Under the pieces are notes generated by a model. The model had not been told where the DNA came from. It did no database searches and saw only the letters and a list, made by a program, of their open reading frames with translations. The translations under genes and the position numbers were made by a program. A DNA stretch of 40,588 bases from Oscillospiraceae bacterium (GTDB lineage Bacteria; Bacillota; Clostridia; Oscillospirales; Oscillospiraceae), in NCBI GenBank assembly GCA_031261635.1, contig JAISJH010000082.1, forward strand, positions 1 to 40,588. Direction: 5' to 3'. Positions 34,011 through 40,588 of this stretch are shown piece after piece (position 1 is the first letter of the stretch; each line of letters opens with the position of its first letter).

Positions 34011-35083
34011 TTAATTAACTCCATCGTGAGTTTAGCGATATTTTCAAGTTCCGCAATCGTGGTAAATTCCCCGCAGGAGTGAACGTCGCTCATAGCGCAG
34101 GCAATAACCAGCCCGCTAAGTCCCTTCTGCGCGAAATGGTTATAGTCGCTCCCGCCGAAGGTTTTTACAAAGTTTGCTTCAAGCCCGGCGCGCTCGCAGG
34201 CCTCCTTGAAACGCAGGACTACGGGCGCGTCAGGCGGCGTTATGTACGCTCTGATATTTACCGTGTAATTAAAGTCAACCTTTCCGATTTCCTCAAAGGC
34301 TTCTTTCACAATTTTAACTCTTTTGAGCGCCTTAGCGTGTGAAAAACTGCGGATTTCGCCTTTTACGAGACAATAATCCGGGATAATGTTTGTCGCCGTA
34401 CCGCCGCTTATCAGCCCCGCGTTGCAGGTGGTCTCGTTGTCTATTTTGCCTAGGGGAAGCGCGGCGATAACCGCTGCCGCAAGCTGTATCGCGTGAACGC
34501 CGTCCTGCGGAGCGAAGCCCGCGTGAGCCGCTTTGCCGTGAACCGCCGCCTCCCACGATATAATCGTCGGAGCCGTATACGCCGCCGTCCCGACAGTTCC
34601 CCCGAGGTCAAGCACATAGCACTCCGCGGATTTTATCAGCGAAATATCGAACTGCGCCGAGCCTTTGCCGTAAACTTCCTCAGCCGGGCAGAATAGCACC
34701 TCAACCGGGCGGTGGTTTTCAAGCGAGCGTAACGCCTCCAGAATAGCCGCAATCCCCGCGAAATCGTCCGCGCCGAGAACCGTGTCGCCGCCGCTTGTAA
34801 TAACGCCGTCCTCCCGAATAACGGCGCGTTTACCGCGTGACGGTTCAACAGTATCCATATGAGCGCAGAGAAGCACCGGCGGCAAGCCCGCGCCGTCACC
34901 GCGCCCCTCTAAAAAACCGTAGACATTGCCGCTGTCGCCGCCCTCAATAGGAAACTCGCGCACGGCAAAGCCAAGCGCGGACAATTCGGCAATCAAAAAA
35001 TCCGCAACGGCACGTTCGCCAAAAGAGGGACTGTCAAGCGAAACAAGCCCGCAAAAGGTATCAATCAATCGTTGTGTGTTCAT
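34007..35083 (-). CDS. M20-family metallopeptidase (PepT-like)
   Basis: M20 enzymes are two-zinc aminopeptidases or deacylases. The 358-residue protein has the metal ligands in order: CAHMDTVEP (His75, Asp77), GADDFAG (Asp106), CPAEEVYGKG (Glu135, Glu136) and a C-terminal HSCGEF motif. The dimerisation domain lies between about residues 170 and 280 (HGKAAHAGFAPQDGVHAIQL, NAGLISGGTATNIIPD). It is closest to the tripeptidase T-like group (EE-YGKG--FD). It overlaps the C39-like gene by 4 bp. It probably hydrolyses small peptides in the cytosol, which would suit its partner. Confidence 0.9.
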   Translation of the reverse strand: MNTQRLIDTFCGLVSLDSPSFGERAVADFLIAELSALGFAVREFPIEGGDSGNVYGFLEGRGDGAGLPPVLLCAHMDTVEPSRGKRAVIREDGVITSGGDTVLGADDFAGIAAILEALRSLENHRPVEVLFCPAEEVYGKGSAQFDISLIKSAECYVLDLGGTVGTAAYTAPTIISWEAAVHGKAAHAGFAPQDGVHAIQLAAAVIAALPLGKIDNETTCNAGLISGGTATNIIPDYCLVKGEIRSFSHAKALKRVKIVKEAFEEIGKVDFNYTVNIRAYITPPDAPVVLRFKEACERAGLEANFVKTFGGSDYNHFAQKGLSGLVIACAMSDVHSCGEFTTIAELENIAKLTMELIK

Positions 35084-35127
35084 ATATGTATTATAACATA
35101 CCCTATTGAAAATTGCAAGAGGGTGTT

Positions 35128-36057
35128 ACAGATAACAGTTATCAAATAACAGTTATCAAATATCAAATATCAGAGACGTTGAAACAGTTAACAGATATCA
35201 AATATCAGATATCAGAGACGAGGGTTTGGACGTGGGTTGCGGGGTACGCCCTGCGGGGGGGGACGGGGGTTGCGGGGAACGTAGGGGCGGGTTTCAAACC
35301 CGCCCTCCCCCGTCCCGCGCCGCGCTCGGGGGCAAGGGCGAAGCCCGCCCCGTCATTGCGAAGCACCGGTACGCTTGCGATACGTAGGGCGTTACAGGTG
35401 CGAAGCAATCCAGTGCCGGGGGGACAACATACGTATGTTACGCTCCCGGCACTGGATTGCCGCGCGCCTAAACGCCCTACGTATCGCAAGTGCGGCGGCG
35501 CTCGCAATGACGGGCAGGGCGAAGCCCTGCCCTGTCCCGGCGCATTACGCCGGGACGGTGGACGTGGGTTACGGCGCGCACGGCGCGGGAAACCACCCCG
35601 CCGCTATGCGGTGCGTTCCCTCCCAAGAGGGGAATGGACGCGTCCGCGCACGGCGCGGGTACAACCCCCGCCTCTGCGGAGGCACCCCCTTCTAAGAAGG
35701 GGGCAGGGGTGGGGCGCGCCTCCCACAACCCTCGTCCAAACCAAAAGAGGTTGAACGCCGCAACCCAGTACCCTCGTCCAACCTAAAAAAGCCCCCTTCC
35801 GGGGAAGGGGGTGCCGCCCGAGGCGGCGGGGGTTGTCCCCCGTAAATTCCCCTCTTGGGAGGGGTGCCGCCGTAGGCGGCGGGGTGGTTTCCCCCGCAGG
35901 GCGCGTCCCGCGTCCCACGTCCTGCCCTCCAAAGCCCCCCTCTTTAGAGGGGGGAAGCGCCCGCAGGCGCGGGGGGTGCGTCCCCCGCAACCCTCGTCCA
36001 AACCCCCGTCTCTGATATTTGATATTTGATATTTGCTAACTGTTAACTGTTAACTGC
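35128..36057. repeat. 930-bp mosaic repeat with inverted AT-rich termini (includes palindromic copy 4)
   Basis: The block opens with AACAGTTATCAAATAACAGT and AGAGACG units (35128-35222) and closes with the inverted set CGTCTCTGATATTTG...CTAACTGTTAACTG (36001-36057). Inside are the hairpin at 35285-35305, a copy of the 180-bp element (35352-35513), and four CCCCC-TCT-AGAGGGG type hairpins (about 35600-35990). It separates the divergent M20 and MFS genes and contains no convincing gene; long open frames on both strands are by-products of GC-rich repeats. Confidence 0.8.
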
Positions 36058-36065
36058 AAAATCAA

Positions 36066-36094
36066 TTGACAATCACGTCGGCTTGTGCTATAAT
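36066..36094 (+). promoter_or_regulatory. Perfect consensus promoter with leaderless spacing to the MFS gene
   Basis: TTGACA (36066-36071), 17 bp and TATAAT (36089-36094). The ATG at 36101 is the seventh base after the -10 box, where transcription should begin; no RBS fits before it. Confidence 0.8.
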
Positions 36095-36100
36095 ACATAT

Positions 36101-37318
36101 ATGAAAAATTCACCTGTCTCCAGGATTTGGAACAAAATGTATACCTGCGCGTTTATCGCTAACTTTATGCTTTGCGTGTCGCAGTTTATCGTTAATCCGC
36201 TGGTTGCCACGTATGCGGGAGTGCTTGGCGCAGACAGCGTTATGATTGGCGTTATATCGGGGCTTTATTTTGGCGTCGCGTTTGCCGTGCGCCCCTTTTC
36301 CGGCCCCGCTATAACTAAGCTCAATAAGAAATACATAATGCTTGCCGCCTATGCGCTCGGCTGCGTGGTTAACGTTATCTACGCGCTGTCGAACGGTATC
36401 CCGCTGTTTGTCACGGCGCGGATTTTGCACGGCGTACAGTTTGCGTTTATCGGCTCGCTTAATATGACGCTTGCGAGCGACAGTCTGCCGCCGGAAAAAT
36501 TGGGTTCGGGGCTGGGACTATTCGGCGTAGGCGGCGCGGTAGCCACGGCAATCGCCCCGAGCCTCGGAATAAGCCTCCGCGCCTGGGGCGAAACACTGTT
36601 CGCGAGTACGACTGCGGGTTACACAATTGTATTCTCCGTAGCGGCGGCCTGTATGCTGATTTCAATTATCCCCTGCCTGATTATGCCCTACAAGCCGCTC
36701 ACCGGCGCGGAATTGCAGTCACTCGGGAAATGGTACAAAAATATTATCGCTACAGAAGCGATTTTACCCGCCGTCGTAGTGACATTTTACTCAATCGCGG
36801 GGATAATGTACACGATTTTTATGGAACCCTTTGCGCGGGAGCAGGGCATAGGCAACATCGGGCTGTTTTTCACGGTTTACGCAATCGCGATACTTGCGGC
36901 AAGACCGCTTTGCGGGCGGCTCGTCGATAAATACGGCACGGCAAAAATATTTTTCCCGAGTTCGGTACTGTTCGCCGCGTCGTTCCTGATAACGGGGACG
37001 AGCCGCATGCTCGGGCAGGTGCTTGTGGGAGCCGCTCTAGCGGCGATAGGCTACGGCTCGGCACAGCCCGCGCTGCAAACAATGTGTATGCGCTCGGTAG
37101 CCGCCCCGAGGCGCGGTGTCGCAAGCAACACAAACTACTTCGGTATGGATTTTGGCTACTTCATAGGTCCGACAATAGGCGGCTTCGTAATAGCCCGCAC
37201 AAGCCACGCCTCGCTATTCACCCTAACAATTATCCCGGTCTTTATAGCCGTAGCGATTTTCGCGATAGGGCTGAAACCGTTCAACGAGCGCGTAATGAAA
37301 AAGCGATTAGGCGATTGA
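36101..37318 (+). CDS. MFS transporter
   Basis: The protein of about 405 residues has twelve hydrophobic segments in two halves joined by a central loop (PYKPLTGAELQSLGKWYKN). The first half has LGADSVMIGVISGLYFGVAF, LNKKYIMLAAYALGCV and PPEKLGSGLGLFGVGGAVAT (the MFS motif region); the second half has RPLCGRLVDKYGTAKIF. It resembles the drug/sugar efflux class with no clear substrate. The ATG at 36101 was chosen because the consensus promoter ends just before it; an upstream in-frame ATG at 36083 would lie inside the promoter. The mRNA is therefore predicted to be leaderless. Confidence 0.88.
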   Translation: MKNSPVSRIWNKMYTCAFIANFMLCVSQFIVNPLVATYAGVLGADSVMIGVISGLYFGVAFAVRPFSGPAITKLNKKYIMLAAYALGCVVNVIYALSNGIPLFVTARILHGVQFAFIGSLNMTLASDSLPPEKLGSGLGLFGVGGAVATAIAPSLGISLRAWGETLFASTTAGYTIVFSVAAACMLISIIPCLIMPYKPLTGAELQSLGKWYKNIIATEAILPAVVVTFYSIAGIMYTIFMEPFAREQGIGNIGLFFTVYAIAILAARPLCGRLVDKYGTAKIFFPSSVLFAASFLITGTSRMLGQVLVGAALAAIGYGSAQPALQTMCMRSVAAPRRGVASNTNYFGMDFGYFIGPTIGGFVIARTSHASLFTLTIIPVFIAVAIFAIGLKPFNERVMKKRLGD

Positions 37319-37355
37319 CAATTGATAATTGATAATTAGGGCGCGGGGACGGGAG

Positions 37356-37895
37356 CTACGACAATCTCGCGTAATCCTCCGGCGTGTTCACGTTGAACAG
37401 CGCGTGCTTCGGAAGCTCGAAGCGTGCGCTGTTCAGTTCCGGGAACAGCGACCGCAGCTTATAATTCCCGGCGGCGATACGCGCCTCCACAAGCGGCAGA
37501 ACCGACTTCGCGTAATAGGCGAAAGTAGGCTCCGCCCAAACCGCGTCATAGTCCCGCGCTTCGGCAAATTTTAATAGGTCACGCGCCGCCTCCGCCCCCG
37601 CGTAGGGCATATCGCCCGCGCAAAGCATAAGCCCCGGCGCGTCCGGCAGTTGCCGCAAGGCGCTGTACAGCGCCCCCATAGGCCCGAGGTTCCGAACCTC
37701 ATCAACAACCCGCGCGCAGTCGATTTCACTATAAGCGTTTTCAGCCGCCACGCTCAAATAAACCAAAGGAAAACAAGCGGTAAACTCGCTAACCCGCCGC
37801 GCAAGCAGCGTACTCCCCCCATACGGCAGCGAAAGCTTATCGCGCCCCATACGGCTGCTTTTCCCGCCCGCAAGAATTATTATAGGTATAGCCAT
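37356..37895 (-). CDS. mobA: MobA-like molybdenum cofactor guanylyltransferase
   Basis: MobA links GMP to molybdopterin, using a Rossmann-like nucleotidyltransferase fold. The 179-residue protein shows IPIIILAGGKSSRMGRDKLS (the GTP-binding signature), SLPYGGSTLLARRVSEF, VDEVRNLGPMGALYSALRQL and LMLCAGDMPYAGAEA (metal-binding region). The ATG at 37895 follows GTGGGTGA at fitting distance; a GTG at 37904 is possible. No other molybdenum-cofactor genes are near, so the partners lie elsewhere. A MobA-like enzyme for another nucleotide sugar or CoA derivative is the main alternative. Confidence 0.85.
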   Translation of the reverse strand: MAIPIIILAGGKSSRMGRDKLSLPYGGSTLLARRVSEFTACFPLVYLSVAAENAYSEIDCARVVDEVRNLGPMGALYSALRQLPDAPGLMLCAGDMPYAGAEAARDLLKFAEARDYDAVWAEPTFAYYAKSVLPLVEARIAAGNYKLRSLFPELNSARFELPKHALFNVNTPEDYARLS

Positions 37896-37917
37896 ATATT
37901 TCACCCACGTTTTTTTA

Positions 37918-38080
37918 GTTAACAGTTATCAAATATCAAATATCAGAGACGAGGATTTGGACGTGGGTTGCGGGGGGCGATTTGGACGAACCCTTTCGTA
38001 GGGGCGGGTTTCAAACCCGCCCTCCCCCGCGCCGTGCGCGGGACAGAGCAGGGAGAAGCCCCGTCCCTACAAGCCTAACC
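37918..38080. repeat. Intergenic repeat block
   Basis: Begins GTTAACAGTTATCAAATATC and AGAGACG, then TTGGACG-TGGGTTGCGGGG units and the GGGCGGGTTT/AAACCCGCCC hairpin at 38002-38022. It sits between mobA and the lipoprotein gene and has no inverted AT-rich end on its right. Confidence 0.75.
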
Positions 38081-38083
38081 CAT

Positions 38084-38932
38084 TCACCAGCCCCAAGACC
38101 ATTCATACGTGTATATAGGACTATCGCGGTCGAAGCCCGCCTCTGTAAACCATACGAAAAACTTTTCCTGTTCGGCGGCGAGGGTTTCCGCCGTGAGCCA
38201 TTCAGTGGTTTTGAGGGTTATGTGAACGGTTACACTTGTTGGCGGGGAGAGATACGGGCGGTCGTTTACTTCAGCCCGTATACTAAAATAAGTAAGTTCA
38301 CGATGACCAAGTAAGATACCATCGTTAACGGTTTCATAAATGTATTCCTCATAACCCATTTCGTTTGCGCCGACTTCTTCTCCAATATATTCATAATCAG
38401 GATTTATTATATAATAATCTTCGGATTCAGGCGTGGGATAGATAAAGTATGGTTTGTCGCCGTTGACGAATATTGTTTCCGTATAGTCTAGGTGGTCGGG
38501 GCAGACAACGCGGAGTTCGTGTTCTCCCGCTGAAATGTTATCGAATGTAGCGTTCACATAGTGCCTGTAAAACCCGTATCCGTTGTCTCCCGCTGAACTG
38601 TTGTTACCTTCGTTAACCAGCTTGCCGTCAATGAAAATGTCGGCTTTAGGCGCGGCAACCATAACCCGGATAGTACCGTCAACCGGCTCGGGCGTTGGGG
38701 TTGGTTCAGTGGGCTTAGGGGTAGTTATAACCGGAGGATAGATATATTGCGCGGGGCTTGGTGTAGGGCTTGGCGTAGGCGTTGGTTCCGGCGTTTCCGT
38801 AGCCTGTGCGGTTTCTACAGCTTGGACGCTCGGCGGCGCTTGTTCGGCGGTTATTTGTTGCTCGTTTGAGCAGGCGACCAAAGTGACGAGCGTGTAAATA
38901 AGCGCGAAAATGGTAAAAATAGTTTTTTTCAT
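38084..38932 (-). CDS. Lipoprotein with Pro/Thr-rich linker and PEGA-like domain
   Basis: The 282-residue precursor has a lipoprotein signal (MKKTIFTIFALIYTLVTLVAC) with Cys21 as lipidation site. After it comes a low-complexity linker with TPEPTPTPSPTPSPAQ and KPTEPTPTPEPVDG (about 45-85), then a beta domain like PEGA (TIRVMVAAPKADIFIDGKLV, DNISAGEHELRVVCPDHLDY) and a C-terminal region I do not recognise (DGILLGHRELTYFSIRAEVN, VTVHITLKTTEWLTAETLAA). It is predicted to sit on the outer face of the membrane. The extended linker suggests a reach through the wall. It lies alone between repeat blocks, and a GGGCGCG hairpin (38952-38971) follows its start upstream. Confidence 0.8.
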   Translation of the reverse strand: MKKTIFTIFALIYTLVTLVACSNEQQITAEQAPPSVQAVETAQATETPEPTPTPSPTPSPAQYIYPPVITTPKPTEPTPTPEPVDGTIRVMVAAPKADIFIDGKLVNEGNNSSAGDNGYGFYRHYVNATFDNISAGEHELRVVCPDHLDYTETIFVNGDKPYFIYPTPESEDYYIINPDYEYIGEEVGANEMGYEEYIYETVNDGILLGHRELTYFSIRAEVNDRPYLSPPTSVTVHITLKTTEWLTAETLAAEQEKFFVWFTEAGFDRDSPIYTYEWSWGW

Positions 38933-38951
38933 AATAAAAACCTTTTCATAA

Positions 38952-38971
38952 GGGCGCGATAAACCGCGCCC
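38952..38971. repeat. Short GC-rich hairpin between pyrophosphatase and lipoprotein genes
   Basis: GGGCGCGATAAACCGCGCCC is a near-perfect hairpin, followed by CTACAACAT. It belongs with the hairpin repeats that contain 'CCCCTAC'. It may terminate the pyrophosphatase transcript. Confidence 0.6.
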
Positions 38972-38993
38972 CTACAACATTTATGTAACGCAA

Positions 38994-39566
38994 TCAGTCG
39001 TTAGCGTCGGTTTTTCTGCGTCTTGGCGCGGAGGGTTTTGCCCCGTATTTTTCGTCGTAGCGTTTCATTGATTTGTCTATTATCCGCAGGGCGGCAGTCA
39101 TATCCTGCACCTTGTCTATTGACGTTTCCTTGTGTTCGAGCATTTTATAGACCGAGAAAAAGTGCGACATCTCGTTGAAAACGTGCTGCGGGAGCTGCGA
39201 GATATCGGTATACTGATTATAATTCGGGTCGCTGAACGGTATCGCGATAATCTTGTCGTCCAGTTCGCCGCTGTCAATCATAGATATTACCCCTATCGGA
39301 TAACAGCGTATCAGCGACATAGGGTAAATATCCTCGGAACACAGCACAAGCACGTCAAGCGGGTCGCCGTCCTCGGCAAAGGTGCGCGGGATAAAGCCGT
39401 AGTTCGCGGGATAATGCGTCGAGGTATGCAACACCCGGTCAAGGATAATCATACCCGTTTCCTTGTCAAGCTCGTATTTCGTCTTGCTCCCCTTGCTGAT
39501 TTCAATAACCGCGATAAAATCCTCACGGCTGATACGCGACGGTGAAATTTCGTGCCAAATGTTCAT
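38994..39566 (-). CDS. ppa: Inorganic pyrophosphatase, soluble family I
   Basis: PPase hydrolyses pyrophosphate to phosphate and drives biosynthesis. The 190-residue protein has VIEISKGSKTKYELDKETG, LDRVLHTSTHYPANYGFIP, the catalytic signature EDGDPLDVLVL (Asp residues for metal binding) and MIDSGELDDKIIAIPFSDP. Length and order match bacterial family I enzymes. The C-terminus has an extra basic tail (KPSAPRRRKTDAND). The start follows GGGAGAACG. It has its own promoter at 39598-39626. Confidence 0.95.
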   Translation of the reverse strand: MNIWHEISPSRISREDFIAVIEISKGSKTKYELDKETGMIILDRVLHTSTHYPANYGFIPRTFAEDGDPLDVLVLCSEDIYPMSLIRCYPIGVISMIDSGELDDKIIAIPFSDPNYNQYTDISQLPQHVFNEMSHFFSVYKMLEHKETSIDKVQDMTAALRIIDKSMKRYDEKYGAKPSAPRRRKTDAND

Positions 39567-39597
39567 ATAACGTTCTCCCTTAGAGTTGATTTTTTAT

Positions 39598-39626
39598 AGT
39601 ATATCACAAACCCAAGCATTATGCAA
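39598..39626 (-). promoter_or_regulatory. Promoter of ppa
   Basis: On the minus strand TTGCAT (39626-39621), 17 bp and TATACT (39603-39598), about 35 bp before the ATG. Confidence 0.6.
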
Positions 39627-39632
39627 GGGGGC

Positions 39633-39661
39633 TTGACAAGACCCTCCGATTATGGTACGCT
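39633..39661 (+). promoter_or_regulatory. Possible promoter of the EFR1 gene
   Basis: TTGACA (39633-39638), 17 bp and TACGCT (39656-39661). The -10 is a poor match, but the -35 is perfect and the RBS TAGGAGGC follows at 39676-39683. Confidence 0.4.
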
Positions 39662-39689
39662 TGATAAAAATTCATAGGAGGCTTATATA

Positions 39690-40430
39690 ATGACGCTATT
39701 CTATTTCACCGCCACGGGCAACAGTCTTGATATCGCGAAGCGGCTCGGGGCGGAACTCGGCGCACAGCTCCGCTCGATACCGCTGGAGGGCGCTACCGCG
39801 GAGGTTTCAGATGATGTTATCGGCGTAATTTTTCCCGTGTACGCGGCTAACGTTCCGGCTATTGTCACGCGCTTCCTGCGCCGCGTCCGGCTAAACGCGG
39901 GATACACGTTCGCCATAGCGGCTCACGGCGGCGAGCCGGGCGATATCGGCGGCGTTCTGGCTACACTTGCCGCGTTCGACAACGTTTACACAATCGAAAC
40001 CTGGTCAAATTATCTGCCGTTTAACCCGGACGTTCAGCCCGTTGCGGTAGACGTTTCAAGCGACATTGAGCGTATAGCCGCCGCGATACGCTTAAAAGAG
40101 ATACGCGGCTTCAAACCCGGCGGCGAACCCTTTGACCCGGCTCCGTGGCATAGCCAGGCGCTTACTTACCGCTGGCGCAAAAACTGTACGGCCTGCGGAA
40201 CCTGTATGAAAGTCTGCCCGGTAGCAAACTACACCATAAGCGAAACCGAGCGCGACGCGAACGGCATACCCCTATTCAAATTCGCCGATAGCTGCGAGGG
40301 CTGTATGGCCTGCCTGCAAAATTGCCCAAACGCCGCGCTCTATATGCCAAACGAGCCAACGCGCTACAGATACCGCAACCCGAACATAACGGTAGACGAG
40401 ATAATAGCCGCGAATAATCAGGCGCGGTAA
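39690..40430 (+). CDS. EFR1-family ferredoxin (flavodoxin-like plus two 4Fe-4S)
   Basis: EFR1 proteins combine an N-terminal flavodoxin-like domain with a C-terminal bacterial ferredoxin. The 246-residue protein starts with TLFYFTATGNSLDIAKRL (FMN-binding loop TATGNS), has IGVIFPVYAANVPAIVTRFL and AAHGGEPGDIGG, and ends with two clusters, CTACGTCMKVCPVANY and CEGCMACLQNCPNAALY. It starts with a good RBS (TAGGAGGC). Such proteins transfer electrons in strict anaerobes, which fits the inferred organism. No obvious partner is in the window. Confidence 0.93.
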   Translation: MTLFYFTATGNSLDIAKRLGAELGAQLRSIPLEGATAEVSDDVIGVIFPVYAANVPAIVTRFLRRVRLNAGYTFAIAAHGGEPGDIGGVLATLAAFDNVYTIETWSNYLPFNPDVQPVAVDVSSDIERIAAAIRLKEIRGFKPGGEPFDPAPWHSQALTYRWRKNCTACGTCMKVCPVANYTISETERDANGIPLFKFADSCEGCMACLQNCPNAALYMPNEPTRYRYRNPNITVDEIIAANNQAR

Positions 40431-40491
40431 AGTTGCCGGGGAAACTTTATTATAAACGGCTGTATTGAAAACGCGAAAAGCGCAAAAGTCC

Positions 40492-40588
40492 GTCATTGCG
40501 AGCGCCGCCGCACTTGCGATACGTAGGGCGTCCAGGCGCGCGGCAATCCAGTGCCGGGAGCGTAACATACGTATCTGCGGACTGCGGC
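40492..40588. repeat. Palindromic dispersed repeat, copy 5 (cut by window edge)
   Basis: Begins GTCATTGCGAGCGCCGCCGC and contains CGGCAATCCAGTGCCGGGAG and CGTAACATACG, as in copies 1-4. The right half lies beyond the window. Confidence 0.8.

Noticed and set aside
35128-36057. Open frames of 70-210 codons on both strands between the M20 and MFS genes
   Set aside because: They are low-complexity, Arg/Pro/Gly-rich, lack RBS and arise from GC-rich hairpin repeats.

Overview
The window looks like chromosomal DNA of an anaerobic Firmicute, most likely a member of Clostridia. This is inferred from the gene families (EFR1-type ferredoxin, SdpI, bacteriohemerythrin, PadR/DUF4097 pair, CIRCE-controlled groESL), from strong GGAGG-type ribosome binding sites and from many near-consensus TTGACA-17-TATAAT promoters. 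Intergenic DNA is packed with repeats. No rRNA or tRNA was seen, so the taxonomic call stays broad.

Region 1 (1-8.4 kb) is a complete type I-E CRISPR-Cas operon on the minus strand: cas3-cse1-cse2-cas7-cas5-cas6e-cas1-cas2. A good promoter lies in front of cas3 and the leader-proximal end of a CRISPR array lies directly after cas2; the array runs off the left edge. A 19-bp perfect inverted repeat sits just upstream of the cas promoter.

Region 2 (8.5-19.3 kb) is a graveyard of mobile DNA. It holds a frameshifted Rpn-like gene, the tail of a relaxase, two large serine recombinases that lack their catalytic domain, pieces of a DDE transposase and its ATPase (the latter carrying a 123-bp element with terminal inverted repeats), a replication-protein-like gene with two in-frame stops, an IS21 remnant fused to an IS110 remnant, and a gene truncated beside the IS110. 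The IS110 remnant keeps a convincing non-coding leader with a promoter, a candidate bridge RNA. A single orphan CRISPR repeat, inverted relative to the array, lies at 11.87 kb. The apparently intact genes are a phosphoesterase (16.1 kb), a small exported protein (16.7 kb) and an unknown gene with operator-like repeats (9.8 kb).

Region 3 (19.3-23.9 kb) is the best candidate for an undescribed system. One promoter, one terminator and one strand enclose an AbrB-like domain, a BTAD/SARP-like regulator, a 204-aa beta-rich protein I do not recognise, a gingipain-type (C25) cysteine peptidase without a signal peptide, and a small Cys-rich ORF with an in-frame TGA. An XRE regulator lies upstream. A cytoplasmic C25 protease beside an uncharacterised partner, under its own regulators and next to a defence/mobile region, suggests a protease-effector module; this is inference.

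Region 4 (24-40.6 kb) is ordinary chromosome: SdpI-family protein, WYL regulator, AlkZ-like protein, DUF3795 and DJ-1/PfpI proteins, hemerythrin, groESL with a degenerate CIRCE, PadR/DUF4097, a C39-like and an M20 peptidase, an MFS transporter with an apparently leaderless mRNA, mobA, a PEGA-like lipoprotein, pyrophosphatase and an EFR1 ferredoxin. Nearly every gap here holds mosaic repeats: AT-rich heptad arrays at the borders, GC-rich hairpins, and five copies of a roughly 180-bp palindromic element.
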